From the IMG/VR virus record IMGVR_UViG_3300017968_001557, positions 1 through 36,403 of that record: a stretch of DNA of 36,403 nt; one strand, given 5' to 3'. Shown here one piece after another: positions 23,291-30,189 of the stretch (position 1 is the stretch's first letter; the number at the start of each line of letters is the position of its first letter). The notes below the pieces were generated by a model that made no database searches, was not told where the DNA came from, and saw only the letters and a program-made list of their open reading frames with translations. The stretch comes from a virus. Both the position numbers and the translations under genes were made by a program.

Positions 23291-24662
23291 TAGCTTCCTT
23301 ACACAACTCAAAAAAGTCATTCATTTCAGGAAAGGTAGCTTCAAAGTCAAGATTACGTCTGCGATCTTGTTCTTTAAAAAAGTTCCAAAAGTCTCTACGT
23401 CCTTCTCTAACTCTATCAGGTGTGTATTGAGTAGTTTTCATATAATCAACTACCCTGCGAAACTTTTCATACTCTAGTTCACTAAAATGATGTTTACTAC
23501 CTTCTTGCACATTATCTTTGATAAACTGTAAATGCTTTTCCATGTAAGGTAAGTATTGTTCTTTGGGCAAAATATTTATATCATATTGCAAAGGTTCTTT
23601 TAGATATGGTGTATCGAAATGTATTCTTTGCCATCTACCACTGTTAACATCGTTGTATTTACGGCGCCATTCTAACATTTTTTCAAGTAGTGTTTCAAAT
23701 GTTGTTACACTAAAAAGACTAAACGTAATCATAAATGTCACCGGTGCAGTTGTATTGCGCATAAAGTAATCTAGGTTACGTTCAAAAACTTCAATATCTA
23801 ATCCGTCACGAATATACTCTGCACGATTGCCCCAAGTATCAATACTGCTAAAAAGTTTAAATGCTTTGATTTTATTTTGGCTTAATAAACTATTAACATT
23901 ATCGGTAAACTTTTCAAGTTGTTTTTCTTTACCGCCTAAGTTACTGTTTACATTAAGTTCAAGATGCGGCTTTGGATCCTTTTCAAGTTCATCAAACAAC
24001 CTGTATGTGCTTTTTTGTATTGTAGGCTCTCCGCCAGTAACACGCAAAATGTTCAGTGTCTTGCTAACTTCGGGCCACCATTTCCACCAAGCACGTAAAT
24101 AAGGGTTGCGATCTTCTTCGTATACACGGAACCAATCAATATCATTTCTGTGATTTTTAACCATATCATACGGACCGTGCTGTCGTATTTCGTTATAATA
24201 TCTACTGCTGGCTTTCGGGTGACAATACCCACAACGGAAGTTGCATTCGTTACCAAACGAAATCTCAATGTATTCAGGATTAACATTAAAGTCCCAAGGA
24301 TTAAACTTTACTTCTTGTAATCTTTCTTCGCTGTAAATACTACCACTACGTATATGTCGATCACTAATATAATCGTCGCCCATGTTTTCAATATTCCAGC
24401 AATAGTTACAACCATTGCATTGTTTGCCTTCTAACATCTCTCTGCGTTCTTGCTTTTTTTGCTTTGTATTATGTAACGCACTAGGATTGGTTAGGAGCTC
24501 GTCAACATCAATCTGATGCGGAGCAGGGTGATAACAACTGTGTGTTTCACCTGTTTGCAAATATATTGTTGTATGGTACCATTTTGCAAAACAAAATGTA
24601 GGTGAAAAATGCCGTGTAGTAATAGCATTAATACTTTTTAACTTGTCTGTGTTTTCTGACAT
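23280..24662 (-). CDS. Radical SAM enzyme with divergent N-terminal twitch-like domain
   Basis: 460 aa. The N-terminal Cys domain is variant: Cys24 (FCFAKWYHT), only one Cys at the usual pair (Cys43 in SCYHP), then three Cys at 82, 85 and 88 (CNGCNYC). rSAM motif Cys140, Cys144, Cys147 (CNFRCGYC); VTGGEP at about 208-213. It is the most divergent of the five long enzymes and opens the third array. Its C-terminal FEATFPEM matches the FPE segment near the end of the other long enzymes. One nucleotide separates it from the glycosyltransferase gene upstream. Confidence 0.9.
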   Translation of the reverse strand: MSENTDKLKSINAITTRHFSPTFCFAKWYHTTIYLQTGETHSCYHPAPHQIDVDELLTNPSALHNTKQKKQERREMLEGKQCNGCNYCWNIENMGDDYISDRHIRSGSIYSEERLQEVKFNPWDFNVNPEYIEISFGNECNFRCGYCHPKASSRYYNEIRQHGPYDMVKNHRNDIDWFRVYEEDRNPYLRAWWKWWPEVSKTLNILRVTGGEPTIQKSTYRLFDELEKDPKPHLELNVNSNLGGKEKQLEKFTDNVNSLLSQNKIKAFKLFSSIDTWGNRAEYIRDGLDIEVFERNLDYFMRNTTAPVTFMITFSLFSVTTFETLLEKMLEWRRKYNDVNSGRWQRIHFDTPYLKEPLQYDINILPKEQYLPYMEKHLQFIKDNVQEGSKHHFSELEYEKFRRVVDYMKTTQYTPDRVREGRRDFWNFFKEQDRRRNLDFEATFPEMNDFFELCKEANGF

Positions 24663-24663
24663 A

Positions 24664-25581
24664 TTATCTCTTTGCTGTTCTAGGCGGATTGGTGTATACA
24701 GTTTTAAAGAACAAACTTTGATTGCCGTTTAATGGCTCAGCAGCAATAGGCAACTCAAGTTCTTCGATCAACTTGTATCCAAGTTCTTGTGATTGTTGAT
24801 CAATATCCGAAATATCTTTATTATCCCAATATTCATTTAACCAATCAAAGTCACGCACATTTACAAAGTCCCAATCAGTACACATAGTTTTATACAAGCC
24901 TTCTCTTGCACCATAGGTTGCCCAATCACCGTTTTCAACATCTGCACCTACCATTAACCAAACATATAATCTATGCAAGTTCTTCCAATGATTCTTCTGA
25001 AACTCTTCTACTGTCGGCTTTAGTCCTCTATCAAGTGCCATCTTTACACCTTCACGAAAACCTGCTCTCCATGCTTGTTGAGGAGATCCGTTATTCATTA
25101 TTTCACTATAACAACCATTCATCTGAATGTATTCAATATCCCAACAAAAATCAACTTGTGCATGTGCATTATTAGGATCAGCATTTTCGTGAGTACGCAT
25201 GGTTAATACTTTTTGCTTAGGCCAGCATTTGATACCACCGTTGCCATACTCTAATCCGTTGATTGTGTTTTTTGCACTCCAACTGATTACACATTCATCT
25301 AAACTAACATTTTTATTCCAATGTCCATCTTCGTGATCATCTAAATTAAAACTTTTTGTTAAGAAGTCAGGATTAATAATATTATCACCGTCAACTGTAA
25401 TAAATCTATCAGATTCTGATAACTCAGCACAGGCTTTGTGTGCTGCATCGCTACCTTTAACACCATGTACTCTTTTTGCCCAAGGAATCTTTTTGCACAA
25501 GTCTGCATAGTTCTTTTCAGCATTTGGCTCATCATAGCTTAGGTAAATTATATCATAATCTAATACCCTAAATTCAGTCAT
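24664..25581 (-). CDS. GT-A type glycosyltransferase-like protein
   Basis: 305 aa. The N-terminal 70 residues read IIYLSYDEPN, KRVHGVKGSDAAHKAC, FITVDGDNIINPDF: the strand-helix pattern of a family-2-like nucleotide-sugar binding domain, with Asp64-Gly-Asp66 as the metal-binding DxD. The rest (NGGIKCWPK, CWDIEY, TYGAREGLYKTM) is as expected for acceptor side but not assigned further. Related proteins are common in marine T4-like phages. It lies just upstream of the third rSAM array and overlaps the unknown gene at 25578 by 4 nt. Confidence 0.7.
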   Translation of the reverse strand: MTEFRVLDYDIIYLSYDEPNAEKNYADLCKKIPWAKRVHGVKGSDAAHKACAELSESDRFITVDGDNIINPDFLTKSFNLDDHEDGHWNKNVSLDECVISWSAKNTINGLEYGNGGIKCWPKQKVLTMRTHENADPNNAHAQVDFCWDIEYIQMNGCYSEIMNNGSPQQAWRAGFREGVKMALDRGLKPTVEEFQKNHWKNLHRLYVWLMVGADVENGDWATYGAREGLYKTMCTDWDFVNVRDFDWLNEYWDNKDISDIDQQSQELGYKLIEELELPIAAEPLNGNQSLFFKTVYTNPPRTAKR

Positions 25582-26150
25582 AGTAATACCTCGTGATAAT
25601 AACTTTCTAGTCTCTTAGAAGTATACACGCTAAACCCGTCAGGGTCAAGTTCTAAATCGCTGTCAAAGTCAATAGAATAATCACCTGTAATCACACTAGA
25701 AATGTCAATAGTAAAAAAACGATGTAAATGATTTGGATTATTTTTACGTGTAATACTAAAACCCATTACTTGGTTAAAGTTTAAGTTATTTTTTCTAAAG
25801 TTTTCGCATATTTCTTCTGCAACTGTAAATGTCCATTTTTTATTTTTTATGTCTTGTGTTACAGTTAAGTCTGGATTGTTTTTTGTTCTAGGAAGTTTAA
25901 ATATTTGATCATTGATATTTGGCATGTAGTTATCTTCATTATAGATATGTTTTAGAACATGCTTTTTTTGATCACTATCAAATATAACTAGATAATGTCT
26001 AAACTGCTCTTTACCTGTGATTAATGTTTCCACATCACTAGGCTCTACTTTGATGTAGTTTGCATCAGTAGGTTCTCTGTTGTAAATACCTAAGAGTGTG
26101 CCATTTTCATCAAATGACACATATTTGTCAACATTTACAAATACGCTCAT
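25578..26150 (-). CDS. Protein of unknown function
   Basis: 190 aa, not recognised. No Cys motif, signal peptide or membrane segment. It begins VNVDKYVSFDENGTLLGIYN and is rich in Asp, Asn and beta-type residues, with an ITRKNNPNHLHRFFTID stretch in the second half; this could be a small beta-sandwich or a structural/assembly protein. ATGA overlaps on both sides place it firmly in the operon between two glycosyltransferases. Confidence 0.75.
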   Translation of the reverse strand: MSVFVNVDKYVSFDENGTLLGIYNREPTDANYIKVEPSDVETLITGKEQFRHYLVIFDSDQKKHVLKHIYNEDNYMPNINDQIFKLPRTKNNPDLTVTQDIKNKKWTFTVAEEICENFRKNNLNFNQVMGFSITRKNNPNHLHRFFTIDISSVITGDYSIDFDSDLELDPDGFSVYTSKRLESYYHEVLL

Positions 26151-26977
26151 GCTATTCCTTTTTCAAATATCTCAACTATTTCGTCAGTAAGGAAGTCTTT
26201 TTCAGTATAATGAAAAACACCAGATTGTTTGTAGTTACCAATAAACAAGTCGCAATCGTTATCTAAATACACGCCAACTTTATCTTGCCATGTCTCGGTC
26301 TTAATATCCCACCAATCTTGTCCGTGCAACTTCATGTGTGTAATATTAGGAAAACTTGTATTACTAGTTACTTGTTTATCAATGTTAAGCAACTTTACAG
26401 CAATAGCACAACTTACATCCATACTTGGAAACTTCTGAAAGTATTTACCTCCTGCAAACTGTCCATAAAACATCTCCCAGTTATTCATTATCATTTCTAG
26501 TAGTTTAAAAAACTTATGCGAAAAGTCACACTTTTTAAAATAATATAATGCACAATAAATATCAGGAAGTTGATGTGTTCTAAATGATTGCCTGTAGTAG
26601 TTAGTTGTGTATTTTGTTCCTCTGTAAGTTTTTACATTTGATGTAAAATACAAATCTTTCTTTTCTAAAAAGTTCCACCAGTGTTCAATATTTTCTAAAA
26701 CTAATACATCTGTGTCTAATACAAATGTTTTATCAAACGGTGTAGCATGATACACTTTCCATCTGTGTTCAGCACTAAATCTAGATTCAGTTTCGCTATA
26801 CCACGGAATATCTACAATCTCATCAAATACTGCTTTTTGTTTTGCACTTACTTCATCATTTGTAATCAAACAGATATTTGCATTTTTATTATATCGTTTA
26901 ATACTACATGCAGCAAGATAGGCTTGCTTTATATAATCACTGTTTTTATTTTCTGCTAACATAGTAAAGTTAGGCAT
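26147..26977 (-). CDS. GT8-like glycosyltransferase
   Basis: 276 aa from the ATG at 26977; a TTG two codons upstream is less likely. The N-terminus FTMLAENKNSDYIKQAYLAACSI, then NICLITND, and FVLDTDVLVLENIEHWW with Asp88-Thr-Asp90 give the GT-A fold with a DxD motif as in family 8 retaining enzymes. A late HMKLHGQDWW could be the second metal-binding His site. The next gene upstream is a paralogue with the same layout. It presumably adds a hexose from UDP-sugar to an unknown acceptor. Overlaps neighbours by 4 and 8 nt. Confidence 0.75.
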   Translation of the reverse strand: MPNFTMLAENKNSDYIKQAYLAACSIKRYNKNANICLITNDEVSAKQKAVFDEIVDIPWYSETESRFSAEHRWKVYHATPFDKTFVLDTDVLVLENIEHWWNFLEKKDLYFTSNVKTYRGTKYTTNYYRQSFRTHQLPDIYCALYYFKKCDFSHKFFKLLEMIMNNWEMFYGQFAGGKYFQKFPSMDVSCAIAVKLLNIDKQVTSNTSFPNITHMKLHGQDWWDIKTETWQDKVGVYLDNDCDLFIGNYKQSGVFHYTEKDFLTDEIVEIFEKGIA

Positions 26978-27815
26978 TATCAATAATCCTATTCAAACTG
27001 TACTTGTTTATAACATGCACATTACTACCTTTTATTCTTAAAGGAGTATATTCGTTACTTTCATTTCTTTTTTGAACTAAAAACAAAAAGTTGTCTTCTC
27101 GTAAATCTAAAAGTACGTCTTTGTCAGTGCAATAATACATTGTTCCTGGCATTTTACCTGCAAAGTTATTATCTGTAAATCCATTCATAATATGTATTGC
27201 AATACTAAATGCATGATCATTTCTAAATACATTTGTATTTAATTTGTATAGATTTCTGTAATGTGCATAATGATCTTGTATGTGCGATACTAAATCAAAA
27301 AATATTTTATTTTGCTCAGTCTTTCTAAAAAATACACAAGTTGCCCAATAAAACTTTGGTCCTATTTCGCTTATATATGTAAACTCGTTAGGATCTCTCC
27401 ACCCTGCAAAATCATAAGCAGAATCATATATCAAAAAATCTTTAGATTGGTTAAAACAATTTTTAAAAATATTATTAGATACTACAAAATCAGTGTCTAG
27501 TAATAATGTTTCTTCATATGGTGTTAAATCATATACACTACTACGATTTCCATTTTTAAACTCTAGTTGTTTTTTTGAAAAAATACCATCAAAATATTTT
27601 TTGTAACTATACTTTTTATCATTGTCAATCTCAATAACTTTATCAAATACATCTATATCTTTTGGATAAGTTTTGTGTAGATATTCAATGTTATCAGTGA
27701 TCAATGTTGTGGGCAAGTTTAAATACTTGCTTATACGTTTTGCAAGAAAAACTGCTTGTTTAATATAGTCGATTTCGGTATTATTTCTAGCTATAAGTAC
27801 AACACCTTGACTCAT
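26970..27815 (-). CDS. GT8-like glycosyltransferase, paralogue of its downstream neighbour
   Basis: 281 aa. It starts VVLIARNNTEIDYIKQAVFLAKRI and has TTLITDN, then TLLLDTDFVVSNN with Asp107-Thr-Asp109, aligned by eye to the gene at 26147-26977. The segments FYWATCVFFRKTE and NDHAFSIAIHIMNG match the CALYYFKK and DVSCAIAVKLLN segments of the paralogue. It is probably a product of tandem duplication. An ATGA overlap joins it to the small gene upstream. Confidence 0.72.
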   Translation of the reverse strand: MSQGVVLIARNNTEIDYIKQAVFLAKRISKYLNLPTTLITDNIEYLHKTYPKDIDVFDKVIEIDNDKKYSYKKYFDGIFSKKQLEFKNGNRSSVYDLTPYEETLLLDTDFVVSNNIFKNCFNQSKDFLIYDSAYDFAGWRDPNEFTYISEIGPKFYWATCVFFRKTEQNKIFFDLVSHIQDHYAHYRNLYKLNTNVFRNDHAFSIAIHIMNGFTDNNFAGKMPGTMYYCTDKDVLLDLREDNFLFLVQKRNESNEYTPLRIKGSNVHVINKYSLNRIIDNA

Positions 27816-28159
27816 ACTTCAATAATACCTTCAACTGTTCTGTTTACTTTTAACTTGTTATATTCTGTAATATACTTGTTTGCAGCTTTTGTGTAAACAT
27901 TAACCATTTCATTAGCAAACTTTTTTAAATCTTCAATATGAATAGGAATATCATTATCATCAATAATCACAGTTTCTTCTTGCCCTAGTGCTAATAAACT
28001 TTGACAAAAACTTACAAGTCCAGGAGTTACTGTAAACTGCCCACCATTACAAAAATGTAATAGATCATCTTGATATTGTTCTTTTAAAACTCTTTTTGTA
28101 TTGTCTAAAGTAATCATATAGTTACTGAAGTCAAGAGCTTTTTCTAGTCTTTCATCCAT
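27812..28159 (-). CDS. Small conserved-looking protein of unknown function, first gene of operon
   Basis: 115 aa, not recognised with certainty. MDERLEKALDFSNYMITLDNTK, then a mostly helical remainder with one VIIDDNDIPIHIEDLKKF beta-turn, no Cys motif. The overall look is that of a small cytoplasmic phage protein known from marine T4-like genomes near the tail genes, but the function is open. It has AAGGAG 7 nt before the ATG and a sigma70-like promoter, so it is the first gene of the minus transcript that continues into the glycosyltransferases and rSAM array. Confidence 0.75.
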   Translation of the reverse strand: MDERLEKALDFSNYMITLDNTKRVLKEQYQDDLLHFCNGGQFTVTPGLVSFCQSLLALGQEETVIIDDNDIPIHIEDLKKFANEMVNVYTKAANKYITEYNKLKVNRTVEGIIEV

Positions 28160-28166
28160 TGAAGAA

Positions 28167-28172
28167 CTCCTT
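28167..28172 (-). promoter_or_regulatory. Shine-Dalgarno AAGGAG before the gene at 27812-28159
   Basis: AAGGAG on the minus strand, 7 nt before the ATG at 28159; near-ideal strength and spacing. Confidence 0.75.
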
Positions 28173-28179
28173 TTAAATT

Positions 28180-28208
28180 ATTATATATTAGTGAAAACAA
28201 AAAGTCAA
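28180..28208 (-). promoter_or_regulatory. Sigma70-type promoter on the minus strand
   Basis: -35 TTGACT (28203-28208), a 17-bp spacer and -10 TATAAT (28180-28185), followed by the Shine-Dalgarno site and ATG of the 115-aa gene. The spacer is optimal, the -10 box perfect and the -35 box has five of six matches. It sits in a 52-nt gap after the structural genes. It would let unmodified host RNA polymerase transcribe the 28159-to-19183 operon independently of the late promoters used for virion genes. Confidence 0.7.
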
Positions 28209-28211
28209 GTT

Positions 28212-29231
28212 TTATGTAGGAGGAGTACTTAAATCTTGAGAAATGTTTGTGCTTGTAGACATTGTGGGTGCTGTAAGACTACAAGCTGTATAGTTTACTG
28301 CATTAACTGTAAAACTACTATTTGGTGTACTAGTACGAACATTGCTTGTTAGTGTTCCTGTTACAGTTTCGTCAATAGGATCATTAACTCCGCCGATCCC
28401 TTGACCACCTTCACCAACATCGCCGTCATTAAACTCGATTCTAAATCTTACAGCAGTGGTACCATCTAAACGTGCAGATATTGTATAATCGTTATCTGCG
28501 TATACGCCACTACCTGTTTTTGTAAAAATAATCTGATAGTTCGAAGTTAGATCATCAAAACCGCTGTTTAATGCTGGTGTACCACTTGATGCAGTTGTTG
28601 CATATTTGTCAAAATCAATAGTTGCCATTGCAGACAGCATACTTGCCCAATCTGTGCCTTTTGCACCACTTGAACCTGTTAGACTTGCATCAAACTTGAT
28701 AGATCCACCTGCATTGAAGAAAAATGCTCTTTGTGATGCATTAGTCCATGTTACAGTCATTACATGATAAACACTTTGTACTTCGCTTGCTCCGCCCCAT
28801 TGAGTAGTTCTTTGGCTAGTTTCTGGAGAACTAATATCAAAGTTAGGAGGGGGATAACCTGTTACTTCATCATCAAAGTTTTGTATTGTTGTCACAGCAT
28901 TAATATAGTCATTAAATCCCATTAACGTACCATCTGTGATAGCTGTTTTAGTACCAGTAGATGTATTAAAGTTGAAACTAGTATCTGCGCCGATAGTGTT
29001 TCCTGCACTAACAGCAGCTATAGTAGCATCTAAAGCACCAGTTTGATGTACTGAAACTTTTTGTATATCAATATATAAATCAAATAGTTGGTCCTCGGTA
29101 ACGCTGTCAACTGTAGCAGATACGTTGCTACTAGTTGCACTCTGGCCCCACAAAGCAACCAAAATACCAGTTACATTAGTACGCATACTATTGTAATCAG
29201 TTGCTAAGATTTTTCCGCCAGTTGCTACCAA
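28212..29231 (-). CDS. Virion structural protein, paralogue of its upstream neighbour; TTG start
   Basis: 339 aa. The start is TTG at 29231 with AAGGAG (29239-29244) 7 nt upstream, so the non-ATG start is well supported. No Cys-based enzyme motif; the protein is rich in Ser, Thr, Gly and Asn. Blocks shared with the gene at 29276-30163 are TTQWGGASEVQSV, FFNAGGSIKF, ASLTG, TKTGSGVYADNDYT, EFNDGD and PIDETVTGTLTS. This is typical of decorated or appended tail/capsid proteins of marine T4-like phages. The Gly-rich GDVGEGGQGIGG loop lies before the last domain. Exact position in the virion unknown. Confidence 0.7.
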   Translation of the reverse strand: MVATGGKILATDYNSMRTNVTGILVALWGQSATSSNVSATVDSVTEDQLFDLYIDIQKVSVHQTGALDATIAAVSAGNTIGADTSFNFNTSTGTKTAITDGTLMGFNDYINAVTTIQNFDDEVTGYPPPNFDISSPETSQRTTQWGGASEVQSVYHVMTVTWTNASQRAFFFNAGGSIKFDASLTGSSGAKGTDWASMLSAMATIDFDKYATTASSGTPALNSGFDDLTSNYQIIFTKTGSGVYADNDYTISARLDGTTAVRFRIEFNDGDVGEGGQGIGGVNDPIDETVTGTLTSNVRTSTPNSSFTVNAVNYTACSLTAPTMSTSTNISQDLSTPPT

Positions 29232-29238
29232 AACTATT

Positions 29239-29279
29239 CTCCTTTGTACATTTATTACATATTAAAACAGTTTTGTCAA
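29239..29279 (-). promoter_or_regulatory. Leader of the TTG-start structural gene: weak promoter and strong ribosome site
   Basis: TTGACA (29274-29279) overlaps the stop of the preceding gene and is followed by AT-rich DNA with AATAAATG, a 6/8 match to the late box. No good -10 hexamer lies at 17 bp, so the promoter is weak or late-type. AAGGAG at 29239-29244 precedes the TTG at 29231. Confidence 0.35.
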
Positions 29280-30163
29280 GCTAAAGATGTTGTTGTATTA
29301 TATATTGGAGTGGCTACCTCAACATACGAACCTGTTGCTCTAAGTTGACTTACAGAACTTGTAAGTGTGCCAGTTACTGATTCGTCTATAGGACCATGGC
29401 CGCCAGCACCGCTGCCTGCTGCATCATCATTAAATTCTGCAACAAATGTAATCACTGCTCCATTTGCTTTTGCTTTAAGTGTATAGTCATTATCGACATA
29501 TACACCACTACCTGTTTTTATAAGTAAAGTTTGATACGATGTTGTTAAATCAAAGTTTCCTAATCCAGAACTAGTGCCGCTATCAGCAGTAGTATTTTGC
29601 GATGTAACTTTTATTGTACCTAGAGCAGACAGCATACCGTTCCATTCTGTGTATTTAGAACCTGTGCCACCAGTTAAACTAGCAGTCAAACGTATTTCTC
29701 CGCCACTATTAAAAAAATGTCTTCTATGATCTTCTGAATTAAATGTAACTGTAAAATGATGCTCTACACTTTGCACTTCAGAAGTGCCGCCCCAGTTTGT
29801 TGTTCTTTGAGTAGTAAGTTTATCTTCTGCACTTGCTTGTGTTGTTGCAAATATAAGAGCAGCGTCATTTAAAATGTTTGTCGATTGAGTTTCATACTGT
29901 GCATACACTGCATCAGTGATATCTTCTTGGGCTACTACATTAGACAAAGTAGGTGCAGCACCTGTTTGGTGCACTCTAGCATTAGTCATATCTGATTTTA
30001 AGTTTGTCATATGAAAAGCATTCACAGTATCTGAGGTTGATACTGCTGAACTATTCAGTGTTTGTCCATATCCATATGTACCTGAACCATTTCCGTAAAC
30101 TAGAGCAACCTTTGCTTGCATTTGGTTGTACCTAGTTACTGTGATTATTTCTCCTACTGCCAT
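29276..30163 (-). CDS. Virion structural protein, tandem paralogue
   Basis: 295 aa. It carries the same blocks as the next gene: TTNWGGTSEVQSV, FFNSGGEIRL, ASLTGG, IKTGSGVYVDNDYT, EFNDDA, PIDESVTGTLTS. Both begin with a short Gly/Ile/Thr-containing segment (GEIITVTRYNQMQ here, GKILATDYNSMR there). No enzymatic motif. It has its own TATAAATA late promoter, and AAGGAA lies before the ATG. Late expression fits a virion role. A tandem duplication is inferred from the alignment by eye. Confidence 0.75.
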   Translation of the reverse strand: MAVGEIITVTRYNQMQAKVALVYGNGSGTYGYGQTLNSSAVSTSDTVNAFHMTNLKSDMTNARVHQTGAAPTLSNVVAQEDITDAVYAQYETQSTNILNDAALIFATTQASAEDKLTTQRTTNWGGTSEVQSVEHHFTVTFNSEDHRRHFFNSGGEIRLTASLTGGTGSKYTEWNGMLSALGTIKVTSQNTTADSGTSSGLGNFDLTTSYQTLLIKTGSGVYVDNDYTLKAKANGAVITFVAEFNDDAAGSGAGGHGPIDESVTGTLTSSVSQLRATGSYVEVATPIYNTTTSLA

Positions 30164-30181
30164 ATCATTCCTTTACTAGGG

Positions 30182-30189
30182 TATTTATA
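30182..30189 (-). promoter_or_regulatory. T4-type late promoter box (TATAAATA)
   Basis: Exact TATAAATA, 18 nt before the ATG at 30163, with AAGGAA in the leader; it overlaps the stop codon of the preceding tail gene. Spacing is that of a normal T4 late promoter with a short leader. Confidence 0.75.
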
